Assembly: GCA_029721435.1 (NCBI GenBank)
Contig: CM056576.1
Coordinates: forward strand, 115,185,166-115,249,165
DNA: 64,000 nt
Reading direction: 5' to 3'
DNA from: Gymnothorax reevesii
Lineage: Eukaryota > Chordata > Actinopteri > Anguilliformes > Muraenidae
The notes below the pieces were generated by a model, which saw nothing but the letters and a program-made list of their open reading frames with translations, did not search any database and was not told the DNA's origin. Position 1 is the stretch's first letter. Each line of letters begins with the position of its first letter. A program made the position numbers and the translations under genes. Positions 46,542-59,224 of this stretch are shown in pieces.

Positions 46542-47709
46542 TACAGTGCCGTGAAGAAGTATTTGCCCCCTTCCTGATTTCTTACTTTTTTGAATATTTT
46601 TCACTCTTAAATGTTTCAGATCATCAAACAAATTTTACCATTAGACAAAGACAACCAGAGTAAATCTAAAATGCAGTTTTTTAAATGATGATTTCATTTA
46701 TTAAGGGGAAAAAAAGTTATCCAAACCTTCCTGGCCCAATGTGAAAAAATAATTGCCGCCTAAATCCGAATAACTGGTTGTACCACCTCGGCAACGACAA
46801 CTGCAATCAAACGTTTTGATGTAACAGGATGTAACAGGACACGCACCTTCCAAAAAGTTCAACTTTTGTCTTGTCAGTCTGCAGAATATTTCCCCAAAAG
46901 TCTTGGGGATCATCGAGATGTATTTTGGCAAATGTGAGATGAGCCTTCATGTTCTTTTTGGTCAGCAGTGGCTTTCAACTTGGAACTCTCCCATGGATGC
47001 CTTTTTTTGTCCAGTCTCTTTCTTATTGTTGAATCATGAACACCGACTTAAACTGAGGCAATTGAGGGCTGCAGTCCTTCAGATGGTATTCCTGGTTCTT
47101 TTGTGACCTCCTGGATGAGTCGTCGATGCACTCTTGGAGTAATTTTGGGAGGCCGGCCACTCCTGGAAAGGTTCACCACTGTCCCAAGTTTTCTTGATTT
47201 GCGGATAATGGCTCTCACCTTGATTCGCTGGAGTCCCAAAACCTTAGAAATGGCTTTGCCACCCTTTCAAGACTGATAGATGTCAATTTCTTTGTTTCTC
47301 ACCTGTTTTTGCATTTCTTCAGTTTGCAGCAAAACATGATGCTTTTTGAGATCTTTTAGCCTACTTCATTTCCTCAAATAGGTTCTATTGAAGTGATTTC
47401 TTGATTCTGCAGGTCTGACCGTAATCAGGCCTGGGTGTGGTTAGTGAAATTGTACTCAAAAATGTGGTTAATCACAATTAATTTATGATTTAACAAGGCA
47501 ATTACTTTTTCACATAGGGCCAGATAGGTTTGGATAGCTTTTTCTCCTTAATAAATGAAATCATCATTTAAAAACTGCAGTTTGTATTTGCTCAGGTAAT
47601 CTTTGTCTTATAGTAAAATTTGTTTGATCAGCTGAAACATATAAGTGTGAACAATTTGCAAAAAAGTAAGAAATTAGGAAGGGGGCAAATACTTTTTCAC
47701 GGCACTGTA
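46542..47709 (-). mobile_element. Deleted Tc1-like element
   Basis: Inverted ends TACAGTGCCGTGAAGAAGTA and its complement at 47690-47709, with long subterminal inverted homology (over 100 bp). Only an N-terminal transposase piece remains on the minus strand (47048-47239, with SGRPPKITPR). The catalytic part has gone, leaving ~1.17 kb. It ends about 75 bp left of the V13 nonamer. Confidence 0.85.
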
Positions 47710-47785
47710 TATGCTGTATATATGCATATAGCCCGGCATGAAAATAACCCTAGTTGAGTTTCCTGTGTGTTCCACCCATACTCTG

Positions 47786-47824
47786 TGTTTTTGTATGGGA
47801 GGTTAATACTTCACCATCACTGTG
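47786..47824 (-). promoter_or_regulatory. V13 RSS, 23-bp spacer
   Basis: Minus strand: heptamer CACAGTG (47818-47824), 23-bp spacer, nonamer ACAAAAACA (47786-47794). Confidence 0.9.
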
Positions 47825-48675
47825 GGCCTCAGTGCACAGTAATACACAGCAGAGTCAGACAGTTGCACCTTCTGTATTGTTAAAGGTACACTGCTTGAGC
47901 TTGTGTTGAGATGAGCATCAAATCTCTCGAACCCTGGTGCATTTTGGCGAGCTGTATATTTATCTCTTCTGAGCATGTACATGGGGAATCCTTTCGGATA
48001 CTGTATGTACCAGTAGAGAACTGGATTTGAAGCACTTGTGACGTAATTACAGCTGATAGTCACAGATTCTCCCACAAAAGCAAAAATATCTTCTGAAGCC
48101 TGAGTCACTGTGTCTTCAGCTCTGCATTCTAAAAAAATAACAATAAGAAGAATGATATTTGTTACACAGCAGAATGAAGCATTAAAACATGATTAACAAA
48201 TGAATGAATCAATCAACTAAACAATCAACGTTAACAAATTACAATAAAGGGACATTCGTTAATGCAGTAATAAACATGAAAAATTAGTTAATTAAAAGTT
48301 AACTAGAGCATAGGAGTGCTGAATAAGCAGTATGCAACTGTAATTAGCCATCAATAAATGCTCTTTGTCACCCTTATTGAAAACTTCAAACATGCCTTAA
48401 GTATCCTTTATCTTAAAAACATGCCTACACTTCATCCTTGTATACTAGTCTGTAATCTATAAATTAATATCGGAGTCAACATGCACACCATTAGTGATGG
48501 TCAGTAGACACATAACTTCACTATTAATTAACTGTTAGTTAATACTTATTACTGAGTGAAATACTGTAAATTGCTACCCTGTTTCTGTAAAGTGTTACCC
48601 AATCAATCAATGAAATGTTGAGGTCATACCGCAGTAATAGATGCAAATAAAAAAAATCTTAAACCCAGTGTCCAT
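47825..48675 (-). CDS. V13: TCR alpha/delta variable gene, subfamily F
   Basis: Leader exon 48630-48675 begins MDTGFKIFFICIYYC, intron 501 bp, V exon 47825-48128 (304 nt). First Cys in VTISCNYV, Trp in LYWYIQYPKG, second Cys in SAVYYCALRP. Close to V10 and V16. Its intron shares unique sequence with the V10 intron apart from the V10 insertion. Just left of the RSS is a deleted Tc1 element. Appears functional. Confidence 0.92.
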
Positions 48676-49461
48676 AATTCCACAGCAAAACACGAAGAAG
48701 ACTTGTCAGAAGGGTATGAGAGCTACAGCACTAAAATTTCCCCTCAAGCTGTTTCCACTCTTAGTGTGGGTAACTGCTGCAGCATCGCTCATCAATAAGG
48801 GGAGGAGCTAAGAAAATGCTGTTTTGAGGATGTTTCTATGTTACCCCCTCAAATTAACATCCAGGGATCACCCACTGTGACCCTCAAATCAAAAATCAGC
48901 CCAGGATTTCTTTTCTTCCAGGTTATGAACAATTGACAGAACAATTTGTGCTTATGGTTGGCCAGACTGGTTTGACTCTCAGGTAAAGGGAAGGTGGAAA
49001 ACCAATGGTTCTCAGCCCTGGAGAACCGTGAGTTGATGATTCCGTTATTCCGTAATATTCTGAAGCTCTTTTCTGCCTCTCACAAATTGTGAAATCTAGA
49101 AATAGCAAAATAAAAACACAGGGTGTGGTCAAATAATCTGGAAAAAAACTGCCATAAATACCAATTTTTGAAATTTGTAACATATTAATTTTGTTAAGAC
49201 TGATTTACTTATGGAATGATTGTGTTCTGCAGTAATTTTCAGAGTTGTAGTTCTATAGCAATTAGAAACAACTAATTGCCTGTTCCCATCGGAGTGCTTT
49301 CACTTTTTTTATTTTAGTGCTTTTTAGAGTTTTGCATATCTTGCCTTAATTTTTGATGCAGTTCTCCTCATCATCGTAGATATCACCTCTGTTTTAATGT
49401 CCGGCGGTATAGCAATTCGAGGAACATTTGACAACATTTGGAATTTTGTTTCTATCTATGT

Positions 49462-50998
49462 TCAGTGCCCTCAATAATTATTGGCACCCCTGGTTAAGAT
49501 GTGTTAAAAGCCTTAAAATAAATTCAATTTTTATTGCAGAAGCATACTCTCACCCTGAAAATTGTAGAAAAATGTAACCTTCAACTCAAGTGAATTTTAT
49601 GCGAAAAAAAAAAAATCCCTGACTAAGAAATAATTATTTTTCATAAATCACCTGTTCCACAATTTAAATAGTACATTTAGGAACATTTAAATAGTAATTC
49701 ATCACTTCATGTTTCCCTGGGGTATAAATATGACATGACACAGAGGCCATTTCTCTTATCCACTCTTCAACATGGGAAAGACAAAGGATCACACTATTCA
49801 AGTAAGGCAGATGTGTGTTGACCTTCACAAGTCAGGCAATGGCTACAAGAAAATAGCCACTCACCTGCACCTGCCCATATCTACTGTCAGAGGAATCATT
49901 AAGAAAGTTAAAAACAACTGGAACAGTGGTAAACAAGCCTGGACGAGGACGCAAGGTTATTTTGCCACCACGCACAGTGAGGAGGATGGTAAGAGAAATA
50001 AAAAGTTCTCCAAAGCTCACTGTTAAAGATTTGCAACAAATGGTAGCATCTTGGGGTCACAAAGTCTCCGAAACAACCATCAGGCACTATCTAACAAGTT
50101 GTTTGGGAGGCATGCACGAAAAAAACCTTTTCTCATTGACAATCATAAACACAAACGTCTGGAGTTCGCTAAGTGGTACTTGGACTTCAACTGGGACCGT
50201 GTGCTTTGGTCAGATGAGACCAATATAGATCTTTTTGGCAAAAAAACTCCAAGTGGGTCTGGCGGAACACAAAAGATGAGAATGCAGAAAAGCACTTCAT
50301 GCCCACTGTGAAGTATGGGGGAGGATCGGTGATGGTGTGCGCCTGTTTCTCTTCCAGAGGCCCTGGGAACCTTGTTAGGGTGCATGGCATCATGAATGCG
50401 TTGAAATACCAGGACATTTTAAATCAAAATCTGGTGGCCTCTGCCCAAAAGCTGAAGATGGGTCATCACTGGGTGTTTCAGCAAGATAATGACCCTAAAC
50501 ATGTGGCCAAATCTACACAGAAATGGTTCACCAGACACAGAGTCAAGCTCCTCCCATGGTCATCTCAGTCCCCAGACCTCAACCCCATTGAAAACCTGTG
50601 GAGTGAGCTGAAGAGGAGAGTGCAGAGGAGAGGACCCAGGTCGCTGGATGATTTAGAGAGATTGTGCAAAGAGGAATGGTCAAAGATCCCCCTTTCTGTA
50701 TTCTCCCATCTTGTGAAACATTATAGGAGAAGATTAGATGCTGTTTTGTTAGCAAAAGGGGGTTGTACAAAGTATTAACATTAGGAGTGCTAATAATTGT
50801 GGCACACATGATTTGATGTAAAAGAATTATTTCTTTATGTGGGATTTTTTTCCCACTGAATAAATGCACTTGAATGAAAGGTTTGATTTTCCCCTTTTTT
50901 TCATTGTGGCCTTATAATATTTAGAAAAAAACTGAATTTATTAGAAGCTAAAGAACATATCTTAACCAGGGGTGCCAATAATTATGGAGAGTGCTGTA
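49462..50998 (+). mobile_element. Tc1-like DNA transposon, near complete
   Basis: TIRs begin CAGTGCCCTCAATAATTATT and, on the right, TACAGCACTCTCCATAATTA. The transposase is on the plus strand from 49772. It has an HTH segment (KIATHLHLPISTVRGIIKK), a GRGRK-type linker, WSDETNI (first Asp), QQDNDPKH (second Asp) and NPIENLW (Glu), ending at 50778. At least three frame changes (near 49925, 50050-50105 and 50270-50300) inactivate it. The left TA end is mutated. It lies in the V13 5' flank. Confidence 0.92.
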
Positions 50999-51881
50999 TT
51001 TTTAAGCAGAAATGTGCCGCTAATTAGCATTTAAATTAATTCAAATTACCTTTGTGGTTGCTATACTATTTTTTAGTTATTACGAGACTCCAGAACTAAA
51101 GCGATTTTTGCAAGTACTTTGGATATTTTGTCTTCCCCTGAATATACACATACACACACACACAAATATAATCATATATGTAGTGGAATGTAAATTGACT
51201 TCTGCATATTTGAAAAGCATACGTTTATGACGTTTATGTCTGATTTACATGTCTATTTTTGGTATAATTAGAAAAAATATCCACAACAATTATACACGCT
51301 ATCTTAACATATCAAATTAAAATATCTTCACCTGTATTTTTTTAAATATTATTATTATGTTTCTTAAAATATGAGCTAAATTAGTTTCAGTATATCAGCC
51401 TATATCCGGAAATTTCCATATTTTCAAAAACAATTCAATAGTCTAGTTTATGGAGGTGGTTCACTCTGTTTTTTTCCAAAGAAACAATATCTCCCAACAA
51501 AATATGACAGTGAAATGGCGACATCGTGTGGTGTAAAGAAGGCCGTGACTGTGTATTGAGGCCTCCGTTTTTCCAGCCATTGCAGGCCAGTGATCATACT
51601 GTAGATTCTGGGAATTTCATCTTGGACACGACTGCTGAGTGCGCACAGACTGTTGAATTGATTTCATTTACTATTAAATCTCTTTATGGCAAAAACGAAA
51701 TTCTAAGACAAAATGCTGTTATTTTTTCCAAAGTAGAATCGATGTGCAATTTTTTTTTCAATGAAATGGATTCTTCAATTCTTGATGAAAATAGTTACTT
51801 TCAAAGAGGCAAATTCTGAACAATGGATGAGAGTCACACTTTTAATAGCATTAAAACTTTAGAAAGTTTGTAGCGCTGTCA
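50999..51881. other. V14 3' flank
   Basis: AT-rich. 51540-51790 distantly resembles 9682-9860. No gene. Confidence 0.4.
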
Positions 51882-51919
51882 GGTTTTTGTACAGTGATTA
51901 TAGGTTTCCTGTGACTGTT

Positions 51920-52202
51920 GGCTCCAGGGCACAGTAGTACAATACAGTGTCTGTCACTAAAGCAGAGAAGATCTCCTGAAGCTCCTTTTTGTTCATTCTG
52001 TCACGTTTAGCTGTAAATCATCCTTCTTGCCTGTCTGTGCTTACAACATTTGTGAAAAATTCAGGTTTTGATCGAGGTTACTAGCGATACAAGTGCAGCG
52101 TGCTTGGAGCAGCTGCGCAAGTGCATGAGAGATTTACACTGTTCCCCGTCAAAACATGCATGTTGCCTGCTGCTGATGTTATTACATCCTGAAAACTCTC
52201 AT
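51920..52202 (-). pseudogene. V14 pseudogene, distant subfamily E
   Basis: A V exon of 283 nt that can be read in one frame but carries stops. The core Trp codon is now TTG (HLYR), followed directly by TAG TAA; a TGA follows in framework 3. The first Cys (NLSCTC) and the YYCALEP end survive. The heptamer is AACAGTC, with both the CAC core and the final base altered, while the 22-bp spacer and nonamer ACAAAAACC (51882-51890) remain. No leader exon was identified. Not functional. Confidence 0.88.
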
Positions 52203-53143
52203 CTGTGGACCAAAAAAAATATTAATTTTGGCTCTATGCTATGCTGATGACCATGCAAAATGCACATTATTAAGGAGAATCTCACAATAATTTTGATCAG
52301 TCAAAACCGTACTTTGTTTTAACTTATGAGTAATACTATAAATCCTATTTTTCATCAGCCATCACAAGCGAAACATGTCAAGGTCTTATCTGTGTAAACA
52401 CCTCACAGCTATACCAACAACGGATATAGCCAGAGGGGAAGGCATAGCGCGTTCTTCCTCAGTTGGTGTCAATCAGGATAAAACAGATAATAATTGATCA
52501 ACTTTTTCTGTTCGCAAGAACAGGGCACTTAGCATAGCAGTTCCAGCGTATCTGACTTCATATTAAATTTACAACATAAAATTTTTAGTAACAATTAAAC
52601 CATGCATTTTATTAATTTGCTCTCACTATAATTTATTGATTTAGAGCGATGTTGTGCATCGGACTCATGACTGGACAATACCTTGTGTCCGCCGGACCAA
52701 AAACATCTGTACAGCCCAACTCGGTGGCGAACTCAAAGGCTGGCAGTCCTATTCTGCCTGGTGGTTTGACATAGAGAATCGCTATGACTAGTGACCTCGG
52801 GGGCCGGAATTAATGTACAATTAAAACTTTTCGAAGTGTACCGCAATAGGCATTCAGTGACAATTAAAAATGCATAACGAAAAAAAAAAAAAACAGGCGT
52901 GTAGGGACTCTCAAGTTTAACAACACATTCTCGAAGCCAGTCACAATAACACCAATCACAGCATGGAACACCACCGTGTAGCTAGCAGGAGGACCTGGTG
53001 ATCAGGCAGGCCTCATAACCCTACATTTTACCCCATTGGGTGACAGGACTCTGGGCTGGAAGAATATAAGTTAGAGTCAGAAAACCACAACAGAATGCAA
53101 TTAACAATTGCAACAAAACGACAGTATGATCATGTTATTTCAG
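52203..53143. other. V14 5' flank, no gene recognised
   Basis: No leader exon for V14 found. The right part may hold unrecognised 5' sequence of the adjacent transposase-like locus. Confidence 0.35.
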
Positions 53144-55172
53144 GGATGGAGGACAGGAAGGAGAAGAAGATAGTGATGGGGAACACCATCTGATTACGAA
53201 ACAAGAATACCTAGTTCAACAGTCTAAACTGGAAGAACTTGTTAAAGGACAGAAGTGTGGTCAATGTAACACCATCACCAATCATATTACCAAAAAAATA
53301 GAGCTACCTGCTGCTATCCGGATCGACTATCAGTGTCAGGTAAATGACCCATTTCCGTTTGAAACTTAGTATTTTTATGCTGCTACCAAATCTCTGGATT
53401 CTAAAGAGGCCCCTGATTATTTCACAGAGTTTATTCTCTTATCACAGAATGGACTATCGGTGTCTCGTCATGTTGCTGCTCCAAATCGCAACTGTGCTGA
53501 GCGGTGTTACACGGACCACTGTCGAACTGATTATGAGGTTCATTCGCGTGAGACTTGGAAGTGCCTCTTCATTCTTCAAAGGTCAGAGAATCATCGCCCC
53601 GGCTGTAGATAGATTTTTCCCGAAAGAGATTACGGCCACCAGGAAACAAGTCAGCGATCCTGTCATTGGAATGATGGATACAAGATATGACACCCCAGGT
53701 ATAGTAGATTTGATCTCTAAACAGGAAATAAAGTGAGAAGTGAGGGAATCAATTTCTTTTTTTTTCGCTGAGGCGAAAAAAAAAAAAAAAAAAACTAAAT
53801 GCAATGGTCAAGAACATTAGTCCTATCGCAATATACAGATATTCCTTTTACAGGACACTCTGCCAGCCACGCAACTTCTACACTAATGGATTATGAAACT
53901 GGTCTCATCCTTGGACTTGCAATAGGTGACTCTAGAGATGTCGATAGGATATCTGCTTCGATGGAACCACTGTTGGCTAACAGACTTTTGACAGATGTCG
54001 TTGGTAGCGGGATAGTGATAAAGGAAGTCATCACGGATGCCAGTTCTTCATTTATCAAGATATTTTGTGAGTTGATGGCGTTAGAACGTTTTCAAGTCAA
54101 CATTTAGAATTTTGTCGAACAGTCTCTGGAGTAAAATATGTAGATCTCATTTGAGGTTTACAATTTCAGCATCACCAGAGTGGAACACCATCCACCACAG
54201 TATGGATATATGGCATAAAGCTAAGAAGATTGGCCGAGAACTAGGAGAGGATGCGAAAAAGAAAATATACCGCCCACTAATGCCATGGATAAAAGATATC
54301 CAAAATCATTTCTGGTGGTGTTCTTCGTCGTGCAATGGCACTGTATACCTGCTACGAGAAAGATGGTTGAGTATTCTCGATCACATCCGAGACAGACATT
54401 CATGGCTGACAGGGTCGTGTATACATGGTCCAATCCAACAGAATCCTGCAAAGCCATACCTAAACACCGATATGGAATCTTCCAAGCATTTGAGGTAGGC
54501 TACGTTCCTACATGAATTGAAAGCAGCTGTGATGCGTAATACATCACAATCTGATATTGTATCCCCTGCATTGTTTTGCACTTTTAGGTCCTTCATATAC
54601 AGTCCTGATTGGTTGGCTTCTCTGAAGTACTACACACGGGCAAGGACCACTTGGAGAATAGAGAACTTCTATTCCCACATATTACTGCGGTATTGCAGCA
54701 AAAGAATTTTTCATTCGACTCGTGTAAGATGAGGAACCAGTTAGCTGTGCTTGATCACAATTACCACTGCCAGAGATCCCCTGCTGTAACCAAAGATCTT
54801 GCAAGCACAGTTTTTCACGGAACACTAGGGAATGGGTGGCATAGAAAAAATTGTCCACCAAGAGCTACGGATATGTCACAGGTACAAATTGCAAGCAAGA
54901 AATTTTTGTCAAAATGTTAATAATTTATGATGTATTTTCGGTTGATTTTGGCTGATATAAAGTACAAATTACACATATGCATATCTGTGTCTCCAATCTT
55001 CAGACCTGATGGAAGAGTGCTTACGGGAGACATACGGATCTGGAGCCATAACGAAGAGTGACGAGTCTGTGCCTCTTGATGATATAGCGCCAAACCCTTC
55101 TGGAACAAAGAAACCGGAGACGCATGAAATCTGGGGACAAAAGAGGCGTAGAACTGACCATCATCAATGATT
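53144..55172 (+). pseudogene. Multi-exon DDE-type transposase-like gene relic (Kolobok/ISL2EU-like)
   Basis: I read at least six exons with GT-AG borders. About 53144-53339: acidic stretch, then KCGQCNTITNHITKK and donor GTAAAT. About 53446-53699: ends MMDTRYDTPG, donor GTATAG. 53855-54065: starts HSASHATSTLMDY, contains VITDASSSFIKIF, donor GTGAGT. 54170-54495: HSMDIWHKAKKI, FWWCSSS. About 54591-54890: IENFYSHILLRYCSKR, then after a frameshift near 54730, RNQLAVLDHNYH. From about 55004: DLMEECLRETYG to a stop at 55169. DTRYDTPGHSA, D-WH-AK, WWC and LA-LDHN are landmarks I associate with Kolobok/ISL2EU-type transposases. Family is inferred. Confidence 0.6.
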
Positions 55173-55974
55173 GATAGGTAAGCTGTCAAAAGTTTTCTCA
55201 TTGCATAATTTTGTGTAGCTAGTCTTAGTCCTAATCTTCGAAACTTTCATAGCCATACATTCCGTCAGATTTCGGAAACTGTCGTCTAATCGCTGTTGTG
55301 ACACATGCTGGCGGGCATCGTGGTTTCTTCTCTCGAAGCTTCCCGTACTGCCAGAGAACAAAGAATCTGACGGTGATAAAATAATAATCGCATTAGAAGT
55401 GTCAAGGTCCATGGCTGGTTTTGGCCGCCTTCTCACACGGTGTCCTCTTCATATTGTGCTATCCAATTGGTCCCCAACACCTTTTATTCATATATTTTTT
55501 TCCTGTGGATTTCAGGTTGCAAGTGATGAAAAAAGCTACACCGAAAGTTTGATGTACATAAAAGAAAATAAAGATATGTGAACTTTTATGTAAATGGTTT
55601 GTCATAATTCAGTTGGAACTGAAAGCTTGCAGTATATTTCAAATGTTGTTCTTGACAACTGATGTAACAGCTACTGAAGATATTGCATGAATAGCCGCCT
55701 ACCTGTAGGCCTGGTTCCTGAAGAATCGGCCATCTTCGCTGGCTTCCTCTCTGAATCGGTTGGCGTAGTTCAGAACACCTGCTATTTCAACTGTTGCAGG
55801 GTTTAGACAAAGAAGCCTGAACATATCAGTTTGTGTTAGGCATGGCTGTTGGCCACAGCAAAGATTCATCCTGTCCTTTTCCAGTACAACACAATAACCA
55901 TAGACACAAAAAGTAGGTTTTTCTGTGAAAGTGTCGGGTCGTTCCCCTTGAAGGTATTTTCAAACTACCCATGG

Positions 55975-56285
55975 GTTTTCCTTTCCAATATTTATAAGGA
56001 TGGCTTTGGCATGATCGGCATCGAGATCTGCAATACTTTCCTGAAAAGGATAAATCACATGTGATTTATCATGGAATGTTTTAGCTGGCAGCAAAGGAAA
56101 CCTTATCAAAAATAAAACAACTGATAATTACCTCACAGGATTTCAATATGTTTTTTTCATATTCCAAGACAAGCGCTATTGCCACCTGTAAATCATTGTT
56201 TGCAGATGTGTTTCTGCCTATTGAAATGACGTTTTGGGCACTGTTGTGGGCGTATGGCACTTTGTGGTTCCCAGGTCGATCTGTG
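55975..56285 (-). pseudogene. Possible spliced exons on the opposite strand, product unknown
   Basis: The minus strand has an open stretch 56132-56285 (PYAHNSAQNVISIGRNTSAN..., ending LEYEKNILKSCE) with a GTAATT donor, a 91-bp intron, a TTTTCAG acceptor, and a second open stretch from 56040 (ESIADLDADHAKAILINIG). A stop follows after NPWVV unless a donor is used there. It could be the second gene of the neighbouring transposon. I do not recognise the protein. Confidence 0.35.
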
Positions 56286-57134
56286 CGCTATTCGAAAAAA
56301 AAAAAAAAATGCTTGAAAGGGAGTCTGATCACAGGCACACTTGCTATGCATTGAAATTTTACAACGAACACCAAAAGGAATAGCTGACCTCAACATGCTG
56401 GCGGTAATGACAAGTAGTAGTGGGACATGAGTCATTGCATCCAGCTCCCTTTCAACAAACGCAACGGAAACATTTTTCTCCTCCCCAAACAGGCACAACA
56501 ACTATCCATTATGATATATAAACCTGGGGGAGAAAGGATTCATAAAGTGAAAAGAAGTCGACAGAGTACGAGATATGCGCACAGCGGCTTTCAAAAGTAA
56601 TACAGTAATACTATTTTAGTATGATTCCTCCAAGATAGTTTTGAAATTTGCCACCAAAATTCGTTCAGATGCAAACTTCCCTTCCGTTCTCAGGTAACAT
56701 GATCAAAAGGCGTGACCCGTGACTGGACAGGGTTTTGTGAATATAACCGCATGGCGGTGTAGGTAGTGTAATGTTGACGAGCACGTTGAGTGGATTAGAA
56801 GAACGAATATTCCATTGACCATAATGCTTGCACTTCCTGCCATTTCAAATGGATATTGTAGGAGTGTGTGTTACTCGAGGGAGTACTATATTTCTTTATT
56901 TCGGCCAAATACATTTTTGCCTAGGATATATACCTATTGCACCTAATTTGCGACTTCAAATCGGTGGATTAGAACTGATTCGCGATGTGTTCACTTTGAC
57001 GGTCAAATGGAAATGATGACTTTACTTCCTCTTCGGTCTACCTATGTGCTGGTTCTGGCTTGCACTATCGTGCAGCACTACAAACATTACCGAACGGTCA
57101 GCTCGACAGGTCCGAAGCCTGCCGAAACTGGGCA
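56286..57134. other. No gene recognised
   Basis: Stretch between the transposase-like locus and the next Tc1 element. May contain the end of the former. Confidence 0.35.
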
Positions 57135-58767
57135 TACAGTATGTCATAAAAGTGAGTACACCCTTCACATTTCGACTATTAATTTAGTATATCTTTTTAA
57201 GGGCCAACGTTACAGAAATGAAAACTGAATATATTCTAGAGTAGTCATTGCACAATATGTGTAGCAGTGTAGATTTACTGCACTGTTCAAATAACTGAAC
57301 AAACAGTCACTATTTCCAAAATGGGTGGCAACAAAAGTGAGTACACCTTACTGTCAACATGCAAAATTGTGTCCATAGTGTCAATATTTAGAGTGACCGC
57401 CATTGTTGCCCGGCACTGCCTTGATTTCCAAGGCATGGAATTCACCAGAGCTGCACAGGTTGTTGCTGGGATCCTCCACTCCTCCATGACAACATCACAG
57501 AGCTGGTGGATGTTGGACACCTGCTGCTCCTCCACCTTCCTCTTGAGGATGCCCCACCGGTGCTCAATGGGATTCAGGTCTGGAGACAAACTTGGCCATA
57601 CCATCACCTTCAGCTTCTTCAGGAAGGCGGTTGTCATCTTGGAGGTGTGTTTCTGTTCGTTATCATGTTGGAAAACAGCCGTGCGGCCCAGTTTCTGAAG
57701 GGAGGGCGTCATGTTCTGCTTCAGAATCTCACAGTACATGTTGGATCCATTATTCCATTAATGAAGTGCAGCTCCCCAGGACCAGAAGCACTCGTGCAGC
57801 CCCAGACCATGAAACTGTCAGCACCATGTTTGACTGTAGGCAGTACACACTTGTTTTGATACTTCTCACCAGGGCGCCGCCACACATGCTGGACACCATC
57901 TGAGCCGAACAAGTTTATCCTGGTCTCGTCAGACCACAGAACATGGTTCTAGTAGTTCATGTTCTTGGACTGGTGGTCTTCAACAAACTGTTTTCAGGCT
58001 TTCTTGTGGGCTAGCTTCAGAAGAGGCTTCCATCTTAGCTGACGGCCATGCAGACCAACTTTGCGCCGAGCATGGCGTATGGTCTGAGCACTGACAGGCT
58101 GTTATCCCACTGCTACAACCTTGTTGGCAATGCTGCCAGCACTCCTGGGTCTGTTTTCTGAAGCCAACTTGTGCACCTGACGCAGAGCATGAGGACTCAA
58201 CCTCTTCGGTCGACCATGACGGGGCCTGTTCCGAGCAGAACTTGTCTTGGAAAACTGCTGGATAACCTTGGCCACCGTGCTGTTGCTCATTTTCATGGTT
58301 TCACAGATCTTTTTGTAGCTTAGACCATCTTTGTGGAGAGCAACAATTATCTTTTTCAGATCCTCAGAGAGTTCTTTCCCATGAGGTGCCATGTTGACCA
58401 TCCAGTGACCAGAATGAGAGCATTGCACCCAAAGCACCACAATTTAACCCTTCAACATGTTACACAACCTCATATGGCCCAGTCAAACAGACAAAAGCAT
58501 GAACATGATGAACAAGTCGCGTTTCATTGCTTGGTTGACCATTATCAATTGGGGTGTGTACTCACTTTTGTTCCAAACCATTTTGGAAATAGTGACTGTT
58601 TGTTCAGGTATTTGGACAGTGCAGTAAATCTACACTGCTACACATATTGTACCATGACTACTCTAGAATATATAGAAGTTTCACTTCTGTAGCATTGTCC
58701 CTTGAAAAGATATAATAAATTAATTGCCAAAATGTGAGGGGTGTACTCACTTTTGTGAGATACTGTA
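57135..58767 (-). mobile_element. Tc1-like DNA transposon, full length, inactive
   Basis: 1633 bp from TACAGTATGTCATAAAAGTG to the reverse complement of TACAGTATCTCACAAAAGTG, with long inverted subterminal homology. The transposase is on the minus strand in three pieces: N-terminus 58102-58440 (KELSEDLKKIIVALHKDG, RHGRPKRLSPHALRQV), a middle part 57721-57912 (VKHGADSFMVWGC) and a C-terminus 57287-57739 (FQHDNEQKHTSK, LNPIEHRWG). The middle Asp survives as HDNEQKH and the Glu as NPIEH. Frameshifts and a stop near 58100 inactivate it. Confidence 0.92.
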
Positions 58768-59224
58768 TATATATTTTTACAAGTATGCGCTAGGTAATAT
58801 CATCCAGTTCAGCTTTAAGGGACAATTTTGCACAATGAATCAATAGCCGCATCTTGTGGCCACGACATGATACTACACTCTACTCAGGCCCAGAAAGTTG
58901 TGTTTTTTCAGCAGGTGCTTTTCAGGACCTGGTTGATTGAGAATCGATGTGAATAATCTCATTATTTATTTTATTAGGGTCCCAAGCAAACATTAGGAGA
59001 TCATGCAAACCCCACATTGGGTGGACCAGGACAATAGTCAAATCTTATATTGCTGTGAGGTGACAGTGTCTATTACAGTGACTAGAGTTATGAAGTAAGA
59101 TGATGCGATTATTCAACTTTACTTCATTTCTGTCTTTTCTTCCTCATGCCTGACCTTAAAAATTGTTTTGCTTCTTGAAATAAAAAGGGTTCAATTGGTT
59201 TTGATCATGTTTCTTGAGCAGCCA

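Noticed and set aside
50143..50417. Minus-strand open frames in the Tc1-like element
   Set aside because: Antisense shadows of the plus-strand transposase.
54381..54596. Minus-strand open frames in the 53-55 kb locus
   Set aside because: Opposite to exons whose plus-strand translation has transposase-like motifs; treated as shadows.
57321..57903. Plus-strand open frames in the third Tc1-like element
   Set aside because: Antisense shadows of the minus-strand transposase catalytic region.
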